Below, in pieces: positions 35,071-44,189 of a stretch of DNA of 64,000 nucleotides. The stretch is from assembly GCA_938027685.1 (NCBI GenBank), contig CALJAM010000018.1, positions 31,452 to 95,451 of the forward strand. Direction: 5' to 3'. The position numbers and the translations under genes are program-made. Below the pieces are notes generated by a model, which made no database searches, was not told where the DNA came from, and saw only the letters and a list, made by a program, of their open reading frames with translations. This DNA is from an uncultured Bryobacteraceae bacterium. Lineage in GTDB: Bacteria > Acidobacteriota > Terriglobia > Bryobacterales > Bryobacteraceae. How positions within the stretch are numbered: position 1 is the first letter of the stretch; every line of letters begins with the position of its first letter.

Positions 35071-35659
35071 CAGCCCCGCGCTCCACCTGCTCCACGAACA
35101 GGCGGTGCACCCGTCGGTCCGCGCTCAGCTCGGGGTGGAACGTCGCCGCCATGTGGCGTCCTTCCGCCACGAGCACCGGATCGCCGAGATAGCGCGCGTA
35201 AACGCGCACATTCGGTCCCGTGCGGCGGATGATCGGCGCGCGGATGAAAACCGCCTCCAGCTCGCCCTCCCCGGCGGCGCGCGCGAATTCCGGCTCCGGC
35301 TCGAGCCGGACCACGCGGCTTTCCAGCTGTCGTCCGTAGGCGTTGCGCTCGACGACGATGTCCATTAGCCCCAGGGAAGGCTGCGGCGGGTTCGTCACCT
35401 CGCCGGCCAGCAGGATCGCGCCCGCGCACGTGCCTAGGATCGGCCGCTGGCGGCCGAAGACCCGGAGCGCCTCGAACATGCCTTCATCCTCCAGCAACCG
35501 GAGCATGGTCGTGCTTTCACCGCCCGGGATGACGAGCGCGTCCAGCCCGTCGAGCTCCGTGACCCTGCGAACCATGACCGGACGCGCTCCTGCTTGCTCC
35601 AGCGCCTTCCCGTGCGCCTCGAAGTCCCCCTGCAATGCCAACACGCCGACCCTTCTCAT
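35057..35659 (-). CDS. pdxT: Pyridoxal 5'-phosphate synthase glutaminase subunit
   Basis: Class I glutaminase supplying ammonia to PdxS for PLP synthesis. From ATG 35659 it has 200 residues: MRRVGVLALQGDF, the oxyanion-hole region VIPGGESTTM, nucleophile Cys in GTCAGAILLA, and the His-Glu pair in ATFHPELS. The track start at 35719 adds a non-conserved leader overlapping pdxS. It begins 13 bp after pdxS stops, so the two are cotranscribed, as is usual for the 24-subunit complex. Confidence 0.96.
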   Translation of the reverse strand: MRRVGVLALQGDFEAHGKALEQAGARPVMVRRVTELDGLDALVIPGGESTTMLRLLEDEGMFEALRVFGRQRPILGTCAGAILLAGEVTNPPQPSLGLMDIVVERNAYGRQLESRVVRLEPEPEFARAAGEGELEAVFIRAPIIRRTGPNVRVYARYLGDPVLVAEGRHMAATFHPELSADRRVHRLFVEQVERGAATAG

Positions 35660-35672
35660 GGACGGAGAGTCC

Positions 35673-36557
35673 TCACCAGCCGCGTACCGCGAGCCGCTGG
35701 GATTCGGGTAGGTGCGCAACGTCCAGACCCGGCATGCCCATGCCCAGCTCCTCGCTGGCCTCCAGCAGTTTCTGCGGGTCGTTGTAGTAGGTGACCGCTT
35801 TCACGATGGCTCGCGCACGCGCTTCGGGATCCTCGCTCTTGAAGATCCCCGAACCCACAAACACCGCCTCGGCGCCCAACTGCATGACCAGCGCCGCATC
35901 GGCCGGCGTCGCGATGCCTCCGGCAGAGAAATTGGGCACCGGCAGTCTGCCGTGCTCGGCCACCCACTCGACCAGCTCCAGCGGCGCCCCCAGCCTCTTG
36001 GCTTCCGCCGCCAGCTCCTCCTTGCCCATCACCGTAAGCTGGCGGATCTCCCGTTGAATGGCGCGCATGTGCCGCACGGCCTCGACCACGTTGCCCGAGC
36101 CGGCCTCGCCCTTGGTCCGGATCATGGCCGCGCCCTCGGCAATGCGCCGCAAGGCCTCGCCCAGATTGCGCGCCCCGCAGACGAACGGCACCTTGAAGGC
36201 CCGTTTGTCCACGTGATGCTCCTCGTCGGCCGGCGTGAGCACTTCGCTTTCGTCGATATAGTCGACGCCCAACGCCTCCAGGATCCGCGCCTCCATGAAG
36301 TGCCCGATGCGACACTTCGCCATCACCGGGATCGAGACCGCCTCCATGATCTCGCGGATCTTGCGGATGGGCGCCATCCGCGCCACGCCGCCTTCGCGCC
36401 GGATGTCGGCCGGCACGCGCTCCAGCGCCATGACGGCGACCGCGCCGGCCTTCTCGGCGATCCGCGCCTGCTCGGCGTTGGTGACGTCCATGATTACGCC
36501 GCCCTTCAGCATCTCCGCCAATCCGACTTTCACGCGAAACGCATCGTCCAGAAACAT
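35673..36557 (-). CDS. pdxS: Pyridoxal 5'-phosphate synthase subunit
   Basis: Builds PLP from ribose-5-phosphate, glyceraldehyde-3-phosphate and ammonia. The protein has 294 residues starting [26 protein letters not shown], with the ribose Lys in [65 protein letters not shown] and [30 protein letters not shown] are all near-invariant family blocks. Middle gene of regulator-pdxS-pdxT. No pdxA/pdxJ genes are in the window, so the DXP-independent route is used. Confidence 0.97.
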   Translation of the reverse strand: MFLDDAFRVKVGLAEMLKGGVIMDVTNAEQARIAEKAGAVAVMALERVPADIRREGGVARMAPIRKIREIMEAVSIPVMAKCRIGHFMEARILEALGVDYIDESEVLTPADEEHHVDKRAFKVPFVCGARNLGEALRRIAEGAAMIRTKGEAGSGNVVEAVRHMRAIQREIRQLTVMGKEELAAEAKRLGAPLELVEWVAEHGRLPVPNFSAGGIATPADAALVMQLGAEAVFVGSGIFKSEDPEARARAIVKAVTYYNDPQKLLEASEELGMGMPGLDVAHLPESQRLAVRGW

Positions 36558-36602
36558 GCTGTCGACCTCCTCGGGGCCGCCGTGGCCGGCGCCCCCAAAA
36601 TC

Positions 36603-38075
36603 TCAAACCAGCGCGGGCGCGGGCTCGTAGCCTTCGCCGCCGCGCGCGTGTCGCAACTCGTTCCGCAGCAGCCGACCCAGGATTTCAACCCCGCGGCGGA
36701 TTCTCTCCGCCGGCAGGCCGGCAAAACTCAACCGCAAGGCGCATGGATCGCGCCGCGAGACCTCGAAGTACGCCCCGGGCAGGTAGGCCACGCCTTCGGC
36801 CAAGGCCCGCGGCAGCAGCCCTGCGGCGTCCAGGCCCCCGGGCAGGCGCACCCACACGTTCATGCCGCCCTGGGGCCGCGAATAAAACGTTCCCTTTGGG
36901 AAATGTTTTTCCAGGGCGCCCAGCAGCGCCCGCAACCGCTCGGCCCCGGCCGCACGCACACGCTCGCGGTGCGCCGCCAGTCTGCCCGATTCGGCGAAGC
37001 GCAGCAGCACGGCCTGCGAGAGATGATCCGTGTGCAGGTCCGCAGCCTGTTTGGCCTCCGCCAGCCGCGCCACCAGGAGCTTGGGCGCGATCACCCAACC
37101 CACGCGCAGACCCGGAAAGCCCGCCTTGGAAAAGCTGCTTACCAGGACCGTGTCCCCGGACTCGTCCAACCGCTTCATCGGGGGCTGAGCCGCCCCGTCG
37201 TAGCGCAGCTCGCCGTAGATGTCGTTCTCGATGAGCACCGCGCCGGCCTCCCGCACCATGCGCAAGAGGCTTTGGCGCGCATGGACCTCCAAGGTCGCGC
37301 CGGTCGGATTCTGAAAGTCGGGCGTCACCGCGACCAGCCGCGGACGGAGGCGCCCCAACAGCCGCCCCAACTCGTCCAGGTCGATTCCTCCGGGGCCTAC
37401 CGGCACCCCCGCCACACGCGCGCCCGCCCGCAGGAACACGTTCTTCAGGCCCGGATAGACCGGATCTTCCACCAGGACGGCATCGCCTGGCCTCACCAGA
37501 ACCCTGGCCAGCAAGTCCAGGGCCTGCTGGCAGCCGCTGGTGACAATCACGTCGTCGCCATCGCGCAGCAGCCCGCGTTTCCGCGCCTCCGCCGCCAGAT
37601 ACTGGCGCAGGGGAGGATAGCCCAAGGGCGACCCCAACTGGAGGATGGCCGCCGCATCCGGCCCCGCCAGCACTTCCTCAGCCGAGCGGCGCAGGTCCTC
37701 GAGCGGGAACAGATCCTCGGCAGGACGCGAGCTCGCGAAACTGATCAATCCGGGGCCGCCCGGCGGCGCGGGTGCCGGCGGGAGATCCGCGGGGGGCAAA
37801 AGCTTTTCCCAAGCCAGGGCGGGCAGTGCGGGCCCGGTCGCGACAAAGCTGCCCCGGCCGACGTGTCCGCGGATCAGGCCTTCGGCTTCGAGCAGGGCGT
37901 AGGCGGCGGTGACGGTGGTGCGGTTCAGACCAAGCCGACCAGCCAATTGGCGGCTCGGTGGCAATCGCTCGCCCGCCCGCAGCTCCCCGCTGACGATCAT
38001 CTCCCTGAGCCGCAGGTAAAGCTGCCGATAAAACGGCACCCGCGAGTCCGGATCGAGCCGGATCCCGATCTGCAT
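36603..38075 (-). CDS. MocR-type regulator (GntR helix-turn-helix plus aminotransferase domain), PdxR-like
   Basis: From ATG 38075 the protein has 490 residues. Residues 1-75 are a GntR winged helix (PFYRQLYLRLREMIVSGELRAGERLPPSRQLAGRLGLNRTTVTAAY). The rest is a type I aminotransferase fold with GCQQALDLLARVL, VTPDFQNPTG, and the PLP-Lys in SSFSKAGFPGLRVGW. MocR proteins such as PdxR sense PLP and control pdxST. Here it lies directly upstream on the same strand, 45 bp before pdxS, so it may regulate its own operon. An amino-acid catabolic regulator is the alternative. The track start at 38135 is too early. Confidence 0.9.
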   Translation of the reverse strand: MQIGIRLDPDSRVPFYRQLYLRLREMIVSGELRAGERLPPSRQLAGRLGLNRTTVTAAYALLEAEGLIRGHVGRGSFVATGPALPALAWEKLLPPADLPPAPAPPGGPGLISFASSRPAEDLFPLEDLRRSAEEVLAGPDAAAILQLGSPLGYPPLRQYLAAEARKRGLLRDGDDVIVTSGCQQALDLLARVLVRPGDAVLVEDPVYPGLKNVFLRAGARVAGVPVGPGGIDLDELGRLLGRLRPRLVAVTPDFQNPTGATLEVHARQSLLRMVREAGAVLIENDIYGELRYDGAAQPPMKRLDESGDTVLVSSFSKAGFPGLRVGWVIAPKLLVARLAEAKQAADLHTDHLSQAVLLRFAESGRLAAHRERVRAAGAERLRALLGALEKHFPKGTFYSRPQGGMNVWVRLPGGLDAAGLLPRALAEGVAYLPGAYFEVSRRDPCALRLSFAGLPAERIRRGVEILGRLLRNELRHARGGEGYEPAPALV

Positions 38076-38095
38076 TGCCCTCGTAGCATACCATA

Positions 38096-38117
38096 TTGGT
38101 CGGCTAGGTTCAACCAA
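38096..38117. promoter_or_regulatory. Inverted repeat upstream of PdxR-like gene
   Basis: TTGGT (38096-38100) and ACCAA (38113-38117) flank a 12-bp spacer that also contains GGTTCAACC, itself palindromic. The element lies 20-42 bp upstream of the MocR-type start, in the space between it and the divergent ABC operon promoter. It could be an autoregulatory operator; the arms are short, so chance is possible. Confidence 0.35.
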
Positions 38118-38137
38118 CCGTCCGCCCCCCGCCACGT

Positions 38138-38167
38138 TTGACAGGCTTCCCGACGCCTCCCTATCAT
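38138..38167 (+). promoter_or_regulatory. Sigma-70-type promoter of ABC export operon
   Basis: TTGACA (38138-38143), an 18-bp spacer, TATCAT (38162-38167), followed by GAG. It stands 136 bp upstream of the ATPase start, giving a long leader. The same boxes, spacing and downstream bases recur at 44784-44813. Confidence 0.6.
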
Positions 38168-38302
38168 GAGTATTCGAGTCGTTTCACCGCCGTCCTGATA
38201 TTGCTACGCAGGCGCGTCCGCTGCCGCGCCCGGCCGGTCGAGGCATGGTTCCTCTCTGGACGGGCGTGGGCGGCACGCCGCGCCTCGTCCTGTGAGGGTC
38301 GG

Positions 38303-39274
38303 ATGATCAAAGTCGAAGGTTTGACCAAGCGGTACGGGCGCACGGTCGCCGTGGACGATATCTCGTTCGAAGTGCAGAAAGGGCAGATCGTCGGTTTCCT
38401 CGGCCCTAACGGCGCCGGCAAAACCACGACCATGCGCGTTCTGACCTGCTTCCTTCCTCCTACTGCGGGCACGGCGCGCGTCGCCGGATTCGACGTCCTC
38501 GAGCAGCCGCTCGAAGTCAAGCGCCGCATCGGCTACCTGCCCGAGAGCCCGCCGCTTTACCCGGAAATGGAGGTTCGCGAGTATCTGAACTTCGTGGCCC
38601 GGCTCAAGGGCATCCCCAAACGCGACATCCCGCGACGGGTGGAGGAGGTTTGCGAGCGGTGCGCCATCGGCGACTACCGCGACAAGCTGATCTCCAAGCT
38701 CTCCCGCGGTTACCGTCAGCGCGTCGGCCTGGCCCAGGCCATCATCCACAACCCTGACGTGCTCATCCTCGACGAGCCCACCGCCGGCCTGGATCCCAAG
38801 CAGATCATCGAGACGCGCGAGCTCATCAAGGGCTTGGCCGGCGAGCACACCATCATCCTGAGCACGCACATCCTGTCGGAAGTCGAGCAGACCTGCCAGC
38901 ACGTCATCATCATCAACAAGGGCAAGCTCGCGGCCCCGCCGGACACGGTCGAGAACCTGACACGACGGCTGCGCGGGGCCGAATCGGTGGCGGTGGAAAT
39001 CGAGCCGCGCAACGGGGTGCCAGACGCCGCCTCGGCGCAGCGGCGCCTCGAGCAGGTGGCCGGCGTCAGCCGCGTGCTGCCTCGCGACGGCCGCGACGGG
39101 CGATTGCTGTTCGAGGTCGAAAGCCTGCAGGGTCGCCAGGTGCGGGCCGAGATCGCGCGCGCCGTGGTCGAGGCCGGCTGGAACCTGACCGAGCTGCGTC
39201 CCGTGGCCTTGAGTCTGGAGAAAATCTTCCTCGAGCTGACCGCTTCCGAACAGGCGGCGGGAGGTGAGCGGTGA
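38303..39274 (+). CDS. ABC transporter ATP-binding protein (GldA-like)
   Basis: ATPase of an ABC-2 export system. From ATG 38303 it has 323 residues: Walker A GPNGAGKTT, Q-loop GYLPESPPLYPEM, signature LSRGYRQR, Walker B VLILDEPTAGLD, and switch HILSEVEQ. A C-terminal extension of about 90 residues with a ferredoxin-like feel (VAVEIEPRNG...LLFEVES) is typical of the GldA/NatA group. The track start at 38138 includes the promoter. It overlaps the permease gene by 4 nt. It forms one unit with the next three genes. Confidence 0.92.
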   Translation: MIKVEGLTKRYGRTVAVDDISFEVQKGQIVGFLGPNGAGKTTTMRVLTCFLPPTAGTARVAGFDVLEQPLEVKRRIGYLPESPPLYPEMEVREYLNFVARLKGIPKRDIPRRVEEVCERCAIGDYRDKLISKLSRGYRQRVGLAQAIIHNPDVLILDEPTAGLDPKQIIETRELIKGLAGEHTIILSTHILSEVEQTCQHVIIINKGKLAAPPDTVENLTRRLRGAESVAVEIEPRNGVPDAASAQRRLEQVAGVSRVLPRDGRDGRLLFEVESLQGRQVRAEIARAVVEAGWNLTELRPVALSLEKIFLELTASEQAAGGER

Positions 39275-40038
39275 GAAACTTCCTTACGATCTATCGCAAG
39301 GAGCTGAAGAGTTACTTCGCATCCTGGGTGGCCTACGCCATCATCGCTTTCTTCGCCGTGGTCTACGGCTATTTCTTCTATGTGGCCACCGCCATCTTTG
39401 TCAACCAGAGTTTTCAGTCGCAGATGATGGGCCGCGGCTTCCCCATGGACATGCACGAGTGGGTGATCCGACCCCTGATGATGAACGTCAGCGTCATCGG
39501 CCTGTTCGTCATCCCCATGATCACCATGCGCCTGTTCGCCGAAGAAAAACGCTCCGGCACCATCGAGCTGCTCATGACCTCCCCCGTCCGCGACGCTGAG
39601 ATCGTCCTCGGCAAGTGGCTGGCCGCTACCACGTTCTATGCCTGCGTACTGGCGGTCTCCGCGCTCAACCTCGTCTTCCTGTTCATCTACGGCAACCCCG
39701 ACTGGAAGCCCATTTTGGTCGCCTACCTGGGACTGCTGCTGCAGGGCGCCTGCCTGCTGGCCTTCGGCACCTTCATTTCCAGCCTTACGCGCAACCAGAT
39801 CATCGCGGCCGCCGGCGCTTTCGCCGCCTGCCTGCTGCTCTGGGTCTTCGAATGGGTCACTGCCTATGAGACCGCCGGCTGGGCACGCGTCGTCTCCTAC
39901 CTCTCCGTGCTGACCCACTTCGAGCCCTTCGCCAAGGGCGTCTTGGACAGCAAGGATGTGATCTACTACGTCTCGGCCATTTTCCTAGGCCTGTTCCTGA
40001 CCGTCCGTTCCCTGGAGTCACTGCGCTGGAGGGCGTAA
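39271..40038 (+). CDS. ABC-2 permease (GldF-like)
   Basis: Inner-membrane permease of 255 residues with six helices. It begins RNFLTIYRKELKSYFASWVAYAIIAFF, the amphipathic entry helix of ABC-2 permeases. MRLFAEEKRSGTIELLMTSPV is the family motif before the third helix, and LLLQGACLLAFGTFISSL follows. Best likeness is GldF, whose homologues occur far outside gliding Bacteroidota beside GldG. The GTG start overlaps the ATPase stop, and its TAA abuts the next ATG. Confidence 0.9.
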   Translation: MRNFLTIYRKELKSYFASWVAYAIIAFFAVVYGYFFYVATAIFVNQSFQSQMMGRGFPMDMHEWVIRPLMMNVSVIGLFVIPMITMRLFAEEKRSGTIELLMTSPVRDAEIVLGKWLAATTFYACVLAVSALNLVFLFIYGNPDWKPILVAYLGLLLQGACLLAFGTFISSLTRNQIIAAAGAFAACLLLWVFEWVTAYETAGWARVVSYLSVLTHFEPFAKGVLDSKDVIYYVSAIFLGLFLTVRSLESLRWRA

Positions 40039-41421
40039 ATGAAGCTCAAGCTCGGCTGGTTCAAGAAGCGTCAAACCAGGTACACCGCCTACGTCACGGT
40101 CTATCTGCTCGTGGTGCTGGCCGCCCTGGTCACGGCCAACTGGCTGGCCAACCGCCACAATCGTTCCTGGGATTCCACCAAAAACAAGCGGTTCAGCCTC
40201 GCCGACCAGACCGTGAAGATCGTACGCGGTCTCAAGCAGGACGTCCGCATCACCTACTTCGACGAAACGCGCAGCTTCGAGCGCGCCCGTGATCTGCTCG
40301 ACCGCTACGACAACCTCTCGCCGCGACTCACCGTGGCCTACGTGGACCCCTACAAGAAGCCCCAACTGGCCCGCGCCGCCGGCGTCAAGACCATTCCTAC
40401 CATCGTGGTCGAAACCGCCGGACGGCGCGAGGAAACCACCAGCCTGACCGAAGAGCAGCTCACCAGCACGCTCATCCGCGCCCTCAAGAGCGGCGAACGC
40501 CACGTCTGCTTCGTCAAGGGCTCGGGCGAGCACGTCCTCGAGGACAGCGGCCAGCGCGGCTACTCGAATTTCAAGGACCTGCTCGAGCGCAACAACTACC
40601 GCACGCGCGAGATCTCACTGCTCGAAAAGCCCGAGGTCCCCTCCGACTGCACGATCCTCGTGGTGGCCGGCCCGCGCTACGACTACCTGCAACCCCAGGT
40701 CGAAGCCATCAAGAAGTACGTCGAAAACGGCGGCCGCGCCCTCTTCATGCTCGACCCGCCGCTTAAGATGCCCAAGGAGGAGGTCGGCGAGAACCCGGCC
40801 CTGACCAAACTGCTCGAATCCTGGGGCGTCATTCTCGAGAAGAACCTTGTGCTCGACACCAGCGGCATCGGCTCGCTCTTCGGATTGGGCCCGGAAGTCC
40901 CGCTGGTGGCCAACTATGAGTATCACGCCATCGTGCGCGAGATGAAGGGGACGGCAACCGCTTTCCCCATCGCCCGTTCGGTCGACACCAAAACCGCCGA
41001 CAAGGTTACGCTCGACAAACTCTTCTCGACGACTTCCAACAGCTACGCCACGACGAACCTCACCAGTGCCGCCATCCGTCTCGATCCCTCCAAGGACAAG
41101 AAAGGCCCCTTCAACCTCGCGGTGGCCGGCACCTACAACACCGGCAAGGAAAACCAGAACGGCCGCTTCGTAGTGGTGGGCAGCTCGGATTGGGTGGCCA
41201 ACTACATTCTGCGCTTCCAGGGCAACCGTGATCTGGCCATGAACATGATCAACTGGCTGAGCGCCGACGAAGACCTCATCGCCATACGCCCCAAGGAACC
41301 CGAGGACCGCCGGCTCACCCTGACGCGGGCACAGATGCGCACGGTCTTTTACTCGAGCGTCGTGTTGTTGCCCCTGGCGGTCATCGCCGCGGGTTTCTCG
41401 GTCTGGTGGCGCAGGAGGTAA
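40039..41421 (+). CDS. GldG-family auxiliary protein of ABC export system
   Basis: 460 residues. An N-terminal helix (YVTVYLLVVLAALVTANWLANRHNRSWDST) is followed by KNKRFSLADQTVKIVRGL, typical for GldG/ABC-type auxiliary proteins. A large extracytoplasmic domain includes TYFDETRSFERARDLLDRY, RHVCFVKGSGEH and ENGGRALFMLDPPL, and a C-terminal helix (VFYSSVVLLPLAVIAAGFSVWWRRR) returns to the membrane. Such proteins join GldF-like permeases; the exported substrate is unknown. It starts immediately at the permease stop. Confidence 0.88.
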   Translation: MKLKLGWFKKRQTRYTAYVTVYLLVVLAALVTANWLANRHNRSWDSTKNKRFSLADQTVKIVRGLKQDVRITYFDETRSFERARDLLDRYDNLSPRLTVAYVDPYKKPQLARAAGVKTIPTIVVETAGRREETTSLTEEQLTSTLIRALKSGERHVCFVKGSGEHVLEDSGQRGYSNFKDLLERNNYRTREISLLEKPEVPSDCTILVVAGPRYDYLQPQVEAIKKYVENGGRALFMLDPPLKMPKEEVGENPALTKLLESWGVILEKNLVLDTSGIGSLFGLGPEVPLVANYEYHAIVREMKGTATAFPIARSVDTKTADKVTLDKLFSTTSNSYATTNLTSAAIRLDPSKDKKGPFNLAVAGTYNTGKENQNGRFVVVGSSDWVANYILRFQGNRDLAMNMINWLSADEDLIAIRPKEPEDRRLTLTRAQMRTVFYSSVVLLPLAVIAAGFSVWWRRR

Positions 41422-41425
41422 GACC

Positions 41426-42760
41426 ATGCGGCTGCGCGGCCTGCTGATCGCTGCTGCGGTTCTGGCCCTTCTTGCCGGCGGCGTCTGGTGGTCCAACCGC
41501 GCGAAAAAGGCCGAGGAGGGCAAGCCGCGCCCCGATGAGCCGCCCAAAATCCTGAGCCTCGCCGAGGACCAGATCCGCAGGATCGAGATCCGCAAGAAGG
41601 ACGCCGAGCCCACCGTCATCGAGAAAAACGAGGCGGGCACCTGGGAAATGAAGGCGCCGCGTCCGCTGCGCATCGATCGCGACGCGGTCAGCTCCATGAC
41701 CTCCACGCTCAGCTCGCTCAACTCGGATCGCCTGATCGAAGAGAAAGCCGAGGACCTGGCGCCTTACGGCCTTCAGCAGCCTGCCCTCCAGCTCATCGTC
41801 ACGCTGAAGGACGGCAAGACGCACACGCTTCATATCGGCGACGAGACGCCCACCGGCGGCGGCTACTATGTGCGCCTGGAAGGCGATCCCCGCGTCTTCA
41901 CCATTGCCTCCTGGAACAAGTCCAGCCTCGACAAGAGCTGGCAGGACCTGCGCGACAAGCGCCTGCTCACCTTCGATCAGGACAAGCTCCTGCGCATCGA
42001 GCTGACGGCTAAGGGTCAGACCATCGAGTTCGGCAAGAACGCACAGAACGAATGGCAGATCCTCAAACCCCGTCCCTTGCGCGCCGACAGCTTCCAAGTC
42101 GAAGAGCTCATCCGCAAGCTGCGCGACGCGCGCATGGATACCTCCGTCTCCGAAGCCGAGGCCAAGAAGGCTGCCTCCGCCTTCGCCCAGGCGACGCGCG
42201 TGGCGGTCGCCCGCGTGACGGATTCCTCCGGCACCCAGGAGCTCGAGGTGCGCAAAGACAAGGACAAGAACTACTACGCACGCAGCACCGCGGTCGAGGG
42301 CATCCATAAGATCTTCAGCGATATTGGCGACGGGCTGGACAAAAGTCTGGAGGACTTCCGCAACAAAAAGCTCTTCGATTTCGGCTGGAGCGATCCCTCG
42401 CGCATCGAGGTGCGCCAGGGCGGCCAGACTGTCGTTTACCAGAAGTCAGGCGATAAATGGATGGCGGGCGAAAAAACCATGGATTCGCCCAGCCTTCAGG
42501 CCGTCATCGATAAGCTGCGCGATTTGAGCGCGGTGCGCTTTCCCGAAAAGGGCGGCGGCACGTCGGAACTGGAAATTACGGTAACCTCGAACGAAGGCAA
42601 ACGCGTCGAGAAAGTAATCCTCTCGCGCCAGGCCGACAAGTGGTACGCCGTGCGGGACAATGAACCGGCGGTTTACGAGCTCGAGGCGCGCCCCGTGGAC
42701 GAGTTGAAGAAGGCGCTCGGCGAAGTCAAGGAAGCCAAAACGGAGCAGAAGAAGAAGTAG
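41426..42760 (+). CDS. DUF4340-domain membrane-anchored protein
   Basis: 444 residues. An N-terminal signal-anchor (LLIAAAVLALLAGGVWWSNR) precedes an extracytoplasmic part with two or more beta-rich repeats of the type I-RIEIRKKDAEPTVIEKNEAGTWEM and RIELTAKGQTIEFGKNAQNEWQI, which is the DUF4340 pattern. The C-terminus is Lys-rich (EAKTEQKKK). DUF4340 genes usually follow GldG-like genes, as here, 4 bp apart, so it is probably the outer accessory of the same export system. Function is unknown. Confidence 0.88.
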   Translation: MRLRGLLIAAAVLALLAGGVWWSNRAKKAEEGKPRPDEPPKILSLAEDQIRRIEIRKKDAEPTVIEKNEAGTWEMKAPRPLRIDRDAVSSMTSTLSSLNSDRLIEEKAEDLAPYGLQQPALQLIVTLKDGKTHTLHIGDETPTGGGYYVRLEGDPRVFTIASWNKSSLDKSWQDLRDKRLLTFDQDKLLRIELTAKGQTIEFGKNAQNEWQILKPRPLRADSFQVEELIRKLRDARMDTSVSEAEAKKAASAFAQATRVAVARVTDSSGTQELEVRKDKDKNYYARSTAVEGIHKIFSDIGDGLDKSLEDFRNKKLFDFGWSDPSRIEVRQGGQTVVYQKSGDKWMAGEKTMDSPSLQAVIDKLRDLSAVRFPEKGGGTSELEITVTSNEGKRVEKVILSRQADKWYAVRDNEPAVYELEARPVDELKKALGEVKEAKTEQKKK

Positions 42761-42830
42761 AACGCTCGGGATCTTCGGCCCGCAGGGGAACTTTTAGGGG
42801 AGGTTGGAGCCGCCCGGGCGGCTCCCGGCA

Positions 42831-44189
42831 ATGTTCGGTCTTCTCACAGACCTTTACGAGCTGACTATGGCGGCCGGCTACGTGCAGGCCGGCAAGGCGA
42901 CGGAAATCGCCACCTTCGAGCTCTTCATCCGCCACCTTCCCCAGCGCCGCAACTTCGTCATCGCTGCGGGTCTCGAGCAGGCGGTCGAATACCTGCTCGG
43001 ACTTTCCTTCACCCCCGAAGAAATTGACTACCTGCGCGGCCTGCCGCAATTCGCCCGCGCGCCCGCGGAGTTTTTCGACATCCTGCGCAGGCTGCGCTTC
43101 AGCGGCGACCTGTGGGCCGTCCGCGAAGGCACCCCGATCTTCCCCGGCGAGCCCGTACTGACGATCAGAGCGCCGCTCATTGAAGCGCAGATCGTCGAGA
43201 CCTACCTGCTGGCGACCATCTCCTATCAGACGATGGTGGCCACCAAGGCTGCGCGCATCGTGGAAACCGCGGGTGGCCGGGCCGTGGTGGAATTCGGTAC
43301 GCGGCGCGCCCATTCGCCGCAGGCGGGCGTGCTGGCGGCGCGCGCCGCCTACATCGGCGGCTGCATCGGCACCAGCAACACGCTCGCCGGAATGCAGTTC
43401 GGCATCCCCGTCTACGGTACGGCCGCCCACTCCTGGGTGCAGTCGTTCACCGACGAGCTGGAAGCCTTCCGGCAGCTCCAGAAGCTCCTGGGCGCGGCCA
43501 CCATTTACCTGATCGACACGTACGACACGATCGAAGGAGCGCGCAAGGCCGCCTCCCTGGGACGTCCCTTGTGGGGCGTGCGGCTGGACAGCGGGGACCT
43601 GTCGACGCTTTCCCGCCGGGTTCGCGCCATCCTCGATGAGGCCGGTCTGCATGAGGCTCGCATCATGGCTTCCGGCGACCTGAACGAGTACAAGATCCGC
43701 GAGCTGGTGCGGGCAGGCGCTCCCATCGATGCTTTCGGCGTGGGCACGGAGCTGGTGACCTCGGCCGACGCTCCAACGCTGGGCGCCGTCTACAAGCTGG
43801 TCGAACTCGAAAGCAATGGAGTCCGCCGCTTCACTGCAAAGTTGAGCGCAGACAAGGCCACCCTGCCCGGCGCCAAGCAGGTCTATCGTTTCGAGGATCA
43901 CGACCTGGTGGCTTGTGCCGGCGAACCTGCGCCGCCGGGCGGCAAGCCGTTGCTCGAGCCCGTGATTCGCCGCGGGGCCATCCTCGCCGAGCTGCCCAGC
44001 GCGGCGGCTGCCCGCTCTCACGCAGCGGCCTCCCTGGCTGCCCTGCCCGCTGGGGTCCGCAGGCTGGAGAGCGCCGAGCCTTACCGCGTCGACTATAGCC
44101 AGGCTCTGCGGGAGCTAGCCGAGCAGTTGCGCAAGCACCCGGGAGCCGGCCTGGCGTCGCCGGCATCCAAAACCAGGGAGGGATCGTGA
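42831..44189 (+). CDS. pncB: Nicotinate phosphoribosyltransferase
   Basis: NAD salvage enzyme converting nicotinate and PRPP to nicotinate mononucleotide. From ATG 42831 it has 452 residues: LTDLYELTMAAGY at the N-terminus, ATFELFIRHLPQRRNFVIAAGLEQAV, VEFGTRRAHSPQAGVLAARAAYIGG, the catalytic His region YGTAAHSWVQSF, and WGVRLDSGDLSTLSR with the PRPP phosphate region MASGDLNEYKI. The first 9 residues in the track (42804) are probably leader. It overlaps pncA as GTGA. Confidence 0.95.
   Translation: MFGLLTDLYELTMAAGYVQAGKATEIATFELFIRHLPQRRNFVIAAGLEQAVEYLLGLSFTPEEIDYLRGLPQFARAPAEFFDILRRLRFSGDLWAVREGTPIFPGEPVLTIRAPLIEAQIVETYLLATISYQTMVATKAARIVETAGGRAVVEFGTRRAHSPQAGVLAARAAYIGGCIGTSNTLAGMQFGIPVYGTAAHSWVQSFTDELEAFRQLQKLLGAATIYLIDTYDTIEGARKAASLGRPLWGVRLDSGDLSTLSRRVRAILDEAGLHEARIMASGDLNEYKIRELVRAGAPIDAFGVGTELVTSADAPTLGAVYKLVELESNGVRRFTAKLSADKATLPGAKQVYRFEDHDLVACAGEPAPPGGKPLLEPVIRRGAILAELPSAAAARSHAAASLAALPAGVRRLESAEPYRVDYSQALRELAEQLRKHPGAGLASPASKTREGS

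Noticed and set aside
35712-38141. 809-residue plus-strand ORF antisense to pdxS and the MocR regulator
   Set aside because: Opposite strand holds two well-supported genes; translation is His/Gln/Arg-rich with no family motifs. GC-driven shadow.
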